Shown here piece after piece: positions 1-5,060 of a DNA stretch of 5,074 bases; positions within the stretch are counted from its first letter, which is position 1; every line of letters begins with the position of its first letter. The notes beneath the pieces are model-generated. The model ran no database searches. It saw only the letters and a list, made by a program, of their open reading frames with translations, and was not told the origin of the DNA. Source of the stretch: Desulfobacteraceae bacterium (GTDB taxonomy: Bacteria; Desulfobacterota; Desulfobacteria; Desulfobacterales; JAABSP01); NCBI GenBank assembly GCA_011390035.1, contig JAABTE010000200.1, forward strand, positions 1 to 5,074, read 5' to 3'. A program made the translations under genes and the position numbers.

Positions 1-782
1 CTCAGCCGCAGCATGTCGCCCCGGCCGGTCAGGTTGGTGACGGAGGCAAAGACGCCGAAGCGATGCTCGGAAACGGCCTCCGTGCCGTAATTGTTGTAGT
101 CGAAGCCGATGTGGAAGGGCCGGTCCTCGCTCGCGTCGATGACCAGGTCGGTGGTGCCCGGCGCCTCGCCCGGCTTGAAGGTGGCCCGAACCGAAAGGCC
201 CGGGATGTCCATGAGCAGCAGCAGGCCCCGCTCCACGTCCTTGAGGTTGACGGCGCCCCGGTTCTGGATGAGCTTTAAGGTGTTGTCGATCAACTGATCG
301 CTGTAGCGCTGGTTGCCCTGGACAATGACCCTGCCGAGACGGCCTTCCCGGATTTTGATTGTGACGGTTTCCTGAATGGTCTGGGGGGGCAGGTAGGCTC
401 TGCTGAGGATGTAGCCCTGCTGCTTATAGTATCGGGTGATGCGGTCGGTGATATCGGAAAGCTGATCCACCGAGACGCGGCGGCCGATGTATTCGGCCGT
501 CAGACTTTGAAGGGCGTCTTCGGAAATGACGGCGTTGCCCTCGAAATTGATCCCCTTTAGGAGAAACTGGACGCCGGCGGCACCTTTCAGCCGCCCCTCG
601 TCCTGGGTCTCGATATAGACCTCCGGGATCTCTGCGGGCTCCGGAAAGGCTTCCGGCTCAAGGGATCTTTCGATCGCCCCCGGTCGGAGTTGGGCTGGAA
701 CCTGCTGGGACCAGGATGCCGAAACCACCAGGAGAAACAGCACCTGACAGACCAAGACCGAAGCAAACGCACGTGTTCTCAC
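1..782 (-). CDS. TpsB-family outer-membrane transporter (ShlB/FhaC/HecB type), N-terminal part, truncated by window edge
   Basis: This gene encodes the N-terminal 260 residues of a two-partner-secretion pore, which in known members exports a large TpsA exoprotein (adhesin or haemolysin) across the outer membrane. I translated it by hand from the reverse strand. Residues 1-25 form a signal peptide: basic start (MRTR), then a hydrophobic core (VLFLLVVSA). Next comes a Pro/Glu-rich linker containing PGAIERSLEPE, a typical TpsB N-terminal motif. POTRA 1 spans about 72-147 (GINFEGNAVIS, RYYKQQGYILSRAYLPPQ, IREGRLG). POTRA 2 spans about 148-220 (VIVQGNQRYSD, LLLLMDIPGLSVRATF, PGTTDLVIDA). From about 225 the first barrel strands begin (HIGFDYNNYGTEAVSEHRFG, NLTGRGDMLRL). 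The family is usually about 550-600 aa, so over half is missing beyond the left edge. The start is the GTG at 782-780, 5 nt after an AAGGAGG ribosome site; an adjacent in-frame GTG at 785 is too close to it. The gene diverges from the SapC cluster, and no TpsA partner is visible. Confidence 0.93.
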   Translation of the reverse strand, partial: MRTRAFASVLVCQVLFLLVVSASWSQQVPAQLRPGAIERSLEPEAFPEPAEIPEVYIETQDEGRLKGAAGVQFLLKGINFEGNAVISEDALQSLTAEYIGRRVSVDQLSDITDRITRYYKQQGYILSRAYLPPQTIQETVTIKIREGRLGRVIVQGNQRYSDQLIDNTLKLIQNRGAVNLKDVERGLLLLMDIPGLSVRATFKPGEAPGTTDLVIDASEDRPFHIGFDYNNYGTEAVSEHRFGVFASVTNLTGRGDMLRL

Positions 783-789
783 CACACCC

Positions 790-805
790 TCCTTATCGAT
801 AAGGA
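790..805 (-). promoter_or_regulatory. 16-bp perfect palindrome overlapping the TpsB gene's Shine-Dalgarno
   Basis: TCCTTATCGATAAGGA is a perfect 16-bp palindrome. On the minus-strand transcript its 3' half supplies the AAGGA of the AAGGAGG ribosome-binding site (794-788) for the GTG start at 782. In RNA it could fold as a 6-bp stem (UCCUUA/UAAGGA) with a UCGA tetraloop, burying the ribosome site. In DNA it could be an operator. The palindrome is seen directly; either function is inference. Confidence 0.5.
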
Positions 806-1124
806 TCCTATTGAATTTTCATGCCTCTGAATATCGTTTCTGAACTCCTTTTATCCTTTAAGCTTCCCTCATATATGAAAGCTGATGCATTCCTCCACAT
901 ATCTGGATTAACACAGAGATTTCTCTCCATCAAGAACTATTTTTAAGATCGCTCGCTTTTGCCTGTTTTTATTAGCTTTTTTAAAAACAATAGCGCCACG
1001 GCAACCATTCAATTGACGCGAGGGCGGAAACCATGGTACCTGTTAACAGCAATGGCCCGCTATAAAAGAGAAGGTGGCCGCCGGTGGATCATGGCCGCCG
1101 GACCCGGCAAGAACCCAACCGAGC

Positions 1125-1131
1125 AGAGGAG
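1125..1131 (+). promoter_or_regulatory. Ribosome-binding site for the SapC-family gene
   Basis: AGAGGAG lies 11 nt before the ATG at 1143. It is the only good purine-rich ribosome site in the area and decides the start against the upstream in-frame GTG at 1074. Confidence 0.65.
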
Positions 1132-1142
1132 AAAACAACCCC

Positions 1143-1889
1143 ATGACCGAAAAAGGCATCTACCAGAACCCGATCTTTCTCAACGCCGTTACCCACAAAT
1201 CGACCCGCATCGCGCCGGTGGCCCGGTATGATTTTGCAACAAATCTCAATTCTGTGGTGATCGTGGGCCAGGAATTTCTGGAATCGGCCAAGCATTACCC
1301 GGTGGTCTTCACCAAGACGCAGAACCAGGAGATCATCCCGGTGAGCATCCTTGGCCTTCGCAACAACGAGAACCTGTTCGTGGACGCCGATGGCAAATGG
1401 GAAAAAGACCGGTATGTTCCGGCTTTTTTCCGGCGCTATCCGTTTATTCTGGTGGCCAACGCCCGGCAGGACGGCTCCTACAGCGTCTGCGTGGACGCCG
1501 ACTATCCCGGCTTCGACGCCGACGAGGGCATGCCGCTGTTCGACGAGAACGGCGAGACCACGGAACAGTTCAAGAAGGTGATCGAGTTCCTGCGCGGCTA
1601 CAACGCCCAGTACGAAACCACCCGGGACATGATCCGGATGCTCACCGAGTTCGACCTGTTCAAGGACTTTTCCGCCAACATCACCCTGCCGGCCGGCGAG
1701 AAGATCGGCTTTGCCCGGCTGATGATGGTGGACGAGATGGCCATGTTCAACCTGGAGGACGAAAAGATCCTGGACCTGTTCCGCAAAGGATACCTGGCCT
1801 GGATTTACGCGCACCTGTATTCGCTTTCAAACTTCAGGACCCTGATGAGCAAGGAAGGCCGGGGGAAGGGGGCGGGGGAAGACGCATAG
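1143..1889 (+). CDS. SapC family protein (S-layer transport-related family)
   Basis: A 248-aa protein recognised as SapC family (Pfam SapC type). Hallmarks in order are: an N-terminal segment with LNSVVIVGQEFLESAKHYPVVF (about 36-56), where the family keeps a conserved acidic-aromatic-aliphatic block before 'YPVVF'; IPVSILGLRNNENLFVD (about 65-81); GKWEKDRYVPAFFRRYPFIL (about 84-103), the strongest signature; VCVDAD (115-120); a helical region ending in a Met-rich stretch (191-201); and a C-terminal FRKGYLAWIYAHLYSLSNF. There is no signal peptide or membrane helix, so it is probably cytoplasmic. The family is named after a Campylobacter fetus S-layer export gene, but its biochemical role is not established. 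The start is the ATG at 1143, 11 nt after AGAGGAG (1125-1131). An in-frame GTG at 1074 would add 23 unconserved residues and lacks a good ribosome site. The C-terminal tail (GRGKGAGEDA) is low-complexity and G-rich in DNA. It is first in a tight four-gene cluster. Confidence 0.93.
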   Translation: MTEKGIYQNPIFLNAVTHKSTRIAPVARYDFATNLNSVVIVGQEFLESAKHYPVVFTKTQNQEIIPVSILGLRNNENLFVDADGKWEKDRYVPAFFRRYPFILVANARQDGSYSVCVDADYPGFDADEGMPLFDENGETTEQFKKVIEFLRGYNAQYETTRDMIRMLTEFDLFKDFSANITLPAGEKIGFARLMMVDEMAMFNLEDEKILDLFRKGYLAWIYAHLYSLSNFRTLMSKEGRGKGAGEDA

Positions 1890-1892
1890 TCC

Positions 1893-2456
1893 ATGACGGC
1901 CAAGCCAGGACAGCTTACCGGCGGCATGCGCCAGCTCAACGTATCCTTTGATCCGATGCAGGACCGGCTGCTGCTGAAGATGACGGCCGGCGCCGAGCCG
2001 CCGGTGGAATTTCGCCTGTGGCTCACCCGGCGGCTCACGCGCCTTCTGTGGCGGGCGCTGGAGCATTATCTGCGAAACACCGTGGGGCGGGATCCGCGCA
2101 TTTCGGCCGACAACCGGGACGCCATCATCCACTTTCAGCAGCAGGACGCGCTGGCCCGGTCCGACTTCAAGACGCCCTACATGCCGCCCGCGGACGCGGC
2201 CCCGGTGTTTGGCGCCGAGCCGCTGCTGGTTTCCAGAATTCAGATTCAACAGACGCCGGAGGGCGCGGACGCGCTGGCGCTTCATGATGAGGGGGGGCGG
2301 GGGGCGCGGCTGTCTTTGAGCGCCCAACTGGCCCATTCTCTGGAAAAGCTGGTCGCCGAGGGAGCGGCCCGGGCGGAGTGGGATCTTGGCCTGATGCCGG
2401 CAAGGGGGGGCCTTGCGGGCGCGGCCGAGGCGGACAAAACCGGGATGGTGAATTGA
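1893..2456 (+). CDS. Uncharacterised 187-aa protein with RLWLTRR core
   Basis: I do not recognise a named family. The N-terminal third looks like a compact conserved core: RQLNVSFDPMQDRLLLKM (13-30, beta-like with an acidic DRLLL turn), then PPVEFRLWLTRRLTRLLWRA (36-55, a basic amphipathic helix). From memory, uncharacterised proteobacterial proteins share this 'NV.F.P..DRLLL ... E(F/Y)RLWLTRR' pattern, but I cannot name a DUF. A middle part (70-100) carries FQQQDALARSDFKTPY, and LLVSRIQIQQ (111-120) looks like a strand. Residues 121-187 are Ala/Gly-rich and likely variable. There is no signal peptide or membrane helix, so it is probably cytoplasmic. The ATG at 1893 follows the SapC stop by 3 nt, with purine-rich GGGGGAAG upstream; the alternative ATG at 1926 (residue 12) would begin right at the conserved core. 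Its stop TGA directly abuts the next ATG, so it is almost certainly co-translated with its neighbours. G7 tracts lie in its last third. Confidence 0.85.
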   Translation: MTAKPGQLTGGMRQLNVSFDPMQDRLLLKMTAGAEPPVEFRLWLTRRLTRLLWRALEHYLRNTVGRDPRISADNRDAIIHFQQQDALARSDFKTPYMPPADAAPVFGAEPLLVSRIQIQQTPEGADALALHDEGGRGARLSLSAQLAHSLEKLVAEGAARAEWDLGLMPARGGLAGAAEADKTGMVN

Positions 2457-2924
2457 ATGGAAATCCGTTGCCCCATTTGCGCCGCGACCCTGACCCTGTC
2501 GCCCGAAACCGCGGCTTCGGGCGAGGCTTCGGCCGTCTGCCCGGAATGCGGGCGGACCCTGGAAATCGAATCCGCCGATCCCGGCCTGGTGTTCGTGGCC
2601 GCCGCCCGCTGCGATCCGGCGGCGCCGGCCCAGTGCGCCCCTGCCCCGGATCCCTATCTGGAAGACCTGATGGGCTGGCGCCTGGGGGCGATGTTGGCGG
2701 TGGCGGCGGGGGTTCTGCTGGGGCTGGTGCTGGGGCTGGCCATGGCGCGGGATTTTTCGAAGCATGGGTTGGATTTTATCCATCGGCCCGGCAACCTTAT
2801 CATATTTTCGGCCCTGGTCTTTGCCTGCCTGGCGGCGGTGGGCGGCGGCGGCGCGCTGCTGATCGTCACCGGCAGGGAAAAGGCCCGGCGCATAAAGGAA
2901 CTTGAGGGGCGTGGCGCTGTTTAA
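2457..2924 (+). CDS. Zinc-ribbon protein with two transmembrane helices
   Basis: A 155-aa protein. Residues 1-40 form a rubredoxin-like zinc ribbon with four cysteines as CPIC (C5, C8) and CPEC (C28, C31), 19 residues apart, like the 'zinc_ribbon/MJ0042' motifs at the start of many bacterial membrane proteins. A Pro/Ala-rich linker with two further cysteines (C52, C60) follows. Two hydrophobic helices are predicted at about 73-95 (MLAVAAGVLLGLVLGLAM) and 114-137 (LIIFSALVFACLAAVGGGGALL), followed by a charged tail (GREKARRIKELEGR). The basic tail and metal-binding head suggest both ends face the cytoplasm, with a short periplasmic loop containing KHGLDFIHRPGN. The ATG at 2457 directly follows the upstream TGA. 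No specific function can be assigned; a sensor, adaptor or assembly role at the inner membrane is a guess from architecture. Confidence 0.85.
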   Translation: MEIRCPICAATLTLSPETAASGEASAVCPECGRTLEIESADPGLVFVAAARCDPAAPAQCAPAPDPYLEDLMGWRLGAMLAVAAGVLLGLVLGLAMARDFSKHGLDFIHRPGNLIIFSALVFACLAAVGGGGALLIVTGREKARRIKELEGRGAV

Positions 2925-3288
2925 GAGCAAAAAAAAGCCGAAGTTCGACTGGACGGAGAAAAACCGGGCCCTGGTGGCGCTGATCAACGCCGGGCGGATC
3001 GAGGAAGCCATGGAGCCGGCCCAGGAGCTGGTGGAGCATGTGGACCGGCATTTTAAGAGGGACTCGCCGGAAAAGGCCACCACCTATAACAACATGGGCA
3101 TGGTCTTCATGCTCTCCGGAGACACGGTCCTGGCCGATGACTGCTTCCGGGACGCGCTGGAAATGCGCAAGCGGCTATACGGCCGGGAGCATCGGGAGGT
3201 GGCGGTGATTCTGCTGAACCTGGCGCACCTGTATAAAATCATGGCCCGCCGGATTCTGGATGAAAACCGGGTGGAAGTGTCCGACTGA
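2911..3288 (+). CDS. Small tetratricopeptide-repeat (TPR) protein
   Basis: A 125-aa helical protein made almost only of TPR-like helix pairs. A Lys-rich N-terminus (FKSKKKPK) is followed by helices at about 15-48 (KNRALVALINAGRIEEAMEPAQELVEHV, with TPR-like spacing), 54-88 (KATTYNNMGMVFMLSGD, LADDCFRDALEMRKRLYG; the clearest repeat, of the kinesin-light-chain-like TPR_12 style) and 96-113 (EVAVILLNLAHLYKIMAR, an incomplete third unit). TPRs bind partner proteins, so it is probably a scaffold or chaperone for a neighbouring product; the partner is unknown. I chose the GTG at 2911 because AAAGGA (2894-2899) lies 11 nt upstream; a TTG at 2902 would add three residues but sits only 2 nt from that site. 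It overlaps the zinc-ribbon gene by 14 nt, implying coupled translation. An A8 run (2929-2936) lies in codons 7-9. It has no signal peptide. Confidence 0.85.
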   Translation: MALFKSKKKPKFDWTEKNRALVALINAGRIEEAMEPAQELVEHVDRHFKRDSPEKATTYNNMGMVFMLSGDTVLADDCFRDALEMRKRLYGREHREVAVILLNLAHLYKIMARRILDENRVEVSD

Positions 3289-3327
3289 AGCGCCGTTGAA
3301 GCGCCATTGAAGCGTCATTGAAATGCC
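3286..3327 (+). repeat. 11-bp direct tandem repeat spanning the TPR gene's stop codon
   Basis: Three near-identical units TGAAGCGCCGT, TGAAGCGCCAT and TGAAGCGTCAT (3286-3318) are followed by a degenerate fourth, TGAAATGCC. The first unit begins with the stop codon of the TPR gene. As 11 is not a multiple of three, the TGA of successive units (3286, 3297, 3308) falls in all three forward frames. This looks like replication-slippage expansion of the gene end. Confidence 0.85.
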
Positions 3328-3343
3328 GCACAAGAGCCTCTGA

Positions 3344-4393
3344 ATGGTCCCGATCATGCCGCATCGACTCTGCCTGGCCCCCCTGCGGGGGCTGACCGAT
3401 ATCACATTCCGAAACACCTTCAGCCGGTTTTTCTCGGGATTCGATCTGGCTGTGGCGCCCTTCATCCCGGCCGTCTCCGCGGCCCGCGTCCGGCCCAATT
3501 ATCTCAAGGATGTGTTGCCGGAGGCCCAGGAGGGAATGCCGGTCATCCCCCAACTTCTCGCCTCCGATCCGGCCGCCTTCATCCGCACGGCCCGCCCCCT
3601 GCTGGACATGGGCTACGACACGATAAACTGGAACCTCGGCTGCCCCTGGCCCATGGTGGCCAAAAAGGGGCGTGGCTCCGGGATGCTGCCGTTTCCGGAC
3701 CGCGTCCGGGCCTTTCTGGACGCGGTGGTTCCCGCCATGGGAGACGGGCTTTCCATCAAAACCCGCGTAGGCCGCCATGGCCCGGAGGAGATCGAGCGGC
3801 TGATTCCCATCTTCAACGATTATCCGCTACGGGAGCTGATCATTCATCCGCGAACGGGCGTTCAGATGTACCAGGGACGGCCGGACCTGGATGCCTTCGC
3901 CGCATGCCTGCCCCGGTGCCGGGCGCCGGTGGTCTATAATGGCGACATCAACACCGTTTCGGACTTTCGGGCGCTTTCGGCTCGGTTTTCCTCCGAATCG
4001 GCGGACGGCTGCGGGGATTTTGCAGGGGCCGAAGGCCGGCTCCGGGGCTGGATGATCGGCCGGGGCGCCCTGGCTGACCCCTTTCTGGCCGGCGACATCA
4101 AGGGCCTTGCCTCCGCGGCCGGCCCGGCGGACCGCGCCGAACGGTTCCGCCGGTTCCACGACGCCCTTTACGCCGCATTCGCCCGCCTGCTCTCCGGCCC
4201 CGTCCATCCGGTTGAACGGATGAAGGGATTCTGGTATTATTTTTCCATGTCCTTTCCGGCCGGCGAAAAATCCCTCAAGGGAATCCAGAAAGCCAGGGGG
4301 CCGGAAAAATACCGGGCGGCGGTGGACGCCTTTTTCGCCGCCCATTCATACGGCGGATGCCAGGAGGCGCGATGGGTCGAAAAAATGCCATGA
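3344..4393 (+). CDS. dus: tRNA-dihydrouridine synthase (Dus family)
   Basis: A 349-aa FMN-dependent enzyme that reduces uridine to dihydrouridine in tRNA, using NADPH, in the cytoplasm. Family hallmarks in order are: LAPLRGLTDITFRN (11-24, the FMN-barrel start, like APM.GVTD); NWNLGCPWPMVAKKGRGSGML (95-114), with the catalytic Cys100 and lysines 107/108; LSIKTRVG (136-143), with the FMN-contacting KTR; LIIHPRTGVQMYQGRPD (165-181), with the conserved His168; VVYNGDI (196-202); and GWMIGRGALADPFL (235-248), the phosphate-binding end. The C-terminal helical domain (about 262-335) has HPVERMKGFWYYFS. Which Dus subtype (A, B or C) cannot be settled. Before GWMIGRG there is an extra Ser/Asp/Gly-rich stretch (about 212-234) not usual in the family. 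The ATG at 3344 has only a weak AAGAG 7 nt upstream; the ATG at 3356 is an alternative. It lies 55 nt after the TPR gene and overlaps the YceD gene by 22 nt. Confidence 0.96.
   Translation: MVPIMPHRLCLAPLRGLTDITFRNTFSRFFSGFDLAVAPFIPAVSAARVRPNYLKDVLPEAQEGMPVIPQLLASDPAAFIRTARPLLDMGYDTINWNLGCPWPMVAKKGRGSGMLPFPDRVRAFLDAVVPAMGDGLSIKTRVGRHGPEEIERLIPIFNDYPLRELIIHPRTGVQMYQGRPDLDAFAACLPRCRAPVVYNGDINTVSDFRALSARFSSESADGCGDFAGAEGRLRGWMIGRGALADPFLAGDIKGLASAAGPADRAERFRRFHDALYAAFARLLSGPVHPVERMKGFWYYFSMSFPAGEKSLKGIQKARGPEKYRAAVDAFFAAHSYGGCQEARWVEKMP
4362..4367 (+). promoter_or_regulatory. Ribosome-binding site deciding the yceD start, inside the dus 3' end
   Basis: AGGAGG lies 4 nt before the ATG at 4372, within the dus reading frame. 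It favours 4372 over the upstream ATG at 4357, which it follows, and over the ATG at 4390, which overlaps the dus TGA as ATGA. Confidence 0.65.
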
Positions 4394-4938
4394 TGTTATA
4401 CGTCGATAACCTGCCGGATACCGGCGTTGTCCTCTTTTCCGAGGATGATCCGGAAGCCTATCCGGTACTCGAGGAGATGCGGGAGGCCGGCGAGTGCCGA
4501 TTCCTCGCGCCCATCCGGGCGGAGCTGCGGGCCAGGCCGGTGCGGGACATGATCGAGGTAAAGGGCGTGGTGGAGACGACAATCGGCCTCGACTGCCGCC
4601 GCTGCCTTGCGGAATACGCCCTGCCGGCGCAGCGGGAGTTTACCTTATATTATGTATCGGATCTGCCGGAGATCGAAACCGACGGCTCCGAGGAGGGAAC
4701 GGAGCTGACCGCGGAGGAACTCGGCCTGATGACCTACGAGGGCGACCGGATCGATCTGAGCGAGGCGGTGTCGGAACAGATGGTGATGGCGATTCCGGGA
4801 TGGCCCCTGTGCGCCGATGAGTGCAAGGGGCTGTGCGCCCATTGCGGGGCGGACCTGAACGTCGCCGCCTGCGGGTGCGAGGATAAACCGCTTGATGACC
4901 GGTTCGCTGTTCTAAAGAAGCTGAAGCTGCCAAAGTAA
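4372..4938 (+). CDS. yceD: DUF177/YceD family protein (23S rRNA accumulation factor)
   Basis: A 188-aa cytoplasmic protein. YceD in E. coli and its plant homologues are needed for normal 23S rRNA accumulation; the family usually sits just before rpmF (ribosomal protein L32). Signatures are CRRCL (C75, C78), an acidic loop (about 101-117), IDLSEAVSEQMVMAIPGWPLC (127-147), and the zinc-ribbon-like CADECKGLCAHCGADLN (147-163) with C151, C155 and C158, then CGCE (167-170), followed by DDRFAVLKKLK (175-185), matching the family's 'DpRw..L..L' ending. Eight cysteines in these patterns suggest one or two bound metals. Its length is in the normal range. Starts at ATG 4372 (with the ribosome site above), ATG 4357 and ATG 4390 are all possible; the conserved domain starts at about residue 9 of the chosen form. 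It overlaps dus by 22 nt, so the two are probably co-translated. Confidence 0.93.
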   Translation: MGRKNAMMLYVDNLPDTGVVLFSEDDPEAYPVLEEMREAGECRFLAPIRAELRARPVRDMIEVKGVVETTIGLDCRRCLAEYALPAQREFTLYYVSDLPEIETDGSEEGTELTAEELGLMTYEGDRIDLSEAVSEQMVMAIPGWPLCADECKGLCAHCGADLNVAACGCEDKPLDDRFAVLKKLKLPK

Positions 4939-4945
4939 CGGCCCG

Positions 4946-4998
4946 GTATAGCGGCCAGTATAGCAACCCGGTGCAGCAACCGGAGTAGCAACCGGAGC
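4946..4998 (+). repeat. 12-bp degenerate tandem repeat after the yceD stop
   Basis: Four or so units follow the stop closely: GTATAGCGGCCA, GTATAGCAACCCG, GTGCAGCAACCG and GAGTAGCAACCG, then a decayed GAGCGGC. The core is AGCAACCG. The units share no obvious hairpin. It resembles the 11-bp repeat after the TPR gene in location (just downstream of a stop) but not in sequence. Confidence 0.7.
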
Positions 4999-5011
4999 GG
5001 CTGGCCGTTCG

Positions 5012-5029
5012 AGCCCCCTTCAGGGGGCT
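5012..5029 (+). terminator. GC-rich hairpin, possible intrinsic terminator of the dus-yceD unit
   Basis: AGCCCCC-TTCA-GGGGGCT forms a perfect 7-bp stem with a TTCA tetraloop 73 nt after the yceD stop. Only a short T run (TT, or TTT counting the T at the stem end) follows, then CAGCC, so it is a weak rho-independent terminator at best or an RNA-stabilising hairpin. Confidence 0.45.
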
Positions 5030-5038
5030 TTCAGCCTT

Positions 5039-5060
5039 GCCGGGGGATTCATTCCCCGGC
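5039..5060 (+). other. Second GC hairpin, TTCA loop
   Basis: Positions 5039-5047 pair with 5052-5060: seven Watson-Crick GC-type pairs, one G-U and one A-T, closing a TTCA tetraloop. No T run follows within the window, so it is not a classic terminator on this strand. Neighbouring mRNA processing, an attenuator arm or a 5'-leader structure of a gene beyond the right edge are all possible. Confidence 0.45.

Larger units (their letters stand above)
783..1142. other. Divergent intergenic region, no gene seen
   Basis: This 360-nt stretch separates the minus-strand TpsB gene from the plus-strand SapC cluster and should hold both promoters. It is clearly more AT-rich than its flanks between about 805 and 1000. 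Candidate elements are weak. On the plus strand there is a TTGACG at 1013-1018 without a well-spaced -10, and a TATAAA at 1061-1066 with only a poor -35 about 17 nt upstream. On the minus strand, a TTGATG (reverse complement of CATCAA at 928-933) lies 17 nt upstream of a poor TAATCC -10. A small inverted repeat AGAGA-TT-TCTCT lies at 915-926. I see no tRNA, convincing small ORF or terminator here. Confidence 0.6.

Noticed and set aside
63..297. Plus-strand small open frames across the TpsB gene
   Set aside because: The minus-strand reading gives POTRA and barrel sequence of the TpsB family, so these are shadows.
1013..1066. Sigma-70 promoter formed by TTGACG (1013) and TATAAA (1061)
   Set aside because: The two are 42 nt apart, far from the usual 16-18; each lacks a good partner, so I only mention them in the intergenic entry.
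1074..1142. N-terminal extension of the SapC protein from GTG 1074
   Set aside because: The extra 23 residues are not family-like and there is no good ribosome site; AGAGGAG at 1125-1131 supports ATG 1143.
1089..1814. Minus-strand open frame of about 241 codons opposite the SapC-family gene
   Set aside because: The SapC reading is conserved family sequence; the antisense product (His/Val/Gly-rich) shows no recognisable motif.
2929..2936. A8 run at the start of the TPR gene as a programmed frameshift or transcriptional slippage site
   Set aside because: The run encodes an ordinary Lys stretch (SKKKP), the zero frame continues into good TPR sequence, and no alternative-frame product of interest follows.
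1827..3083. Long open frame on the minus strand (about 418 codons) opposite the SapC/TPR cluster
   Set aside because: It is the antisense shadow of four well-supported plus-strand genes. Its translation is rich in Arg, Gln, His and Gly without any domain, and no ribosome site precedes it; GC-rich genes commonly leave such frames open.
3239..4345. Minus-strand open frames opposite dus (about 179 and 172 codons)
   Set aside because: They are shadows of the Dus gene, whose catalytic and FMN motifs are clear; the antisense sequences show no domain.
4946..4998. Possible CRISPR array
   Set aside because: The units are about 12 bp, contiguous and degenerate, without spacers; this is a simple tandem repeat.
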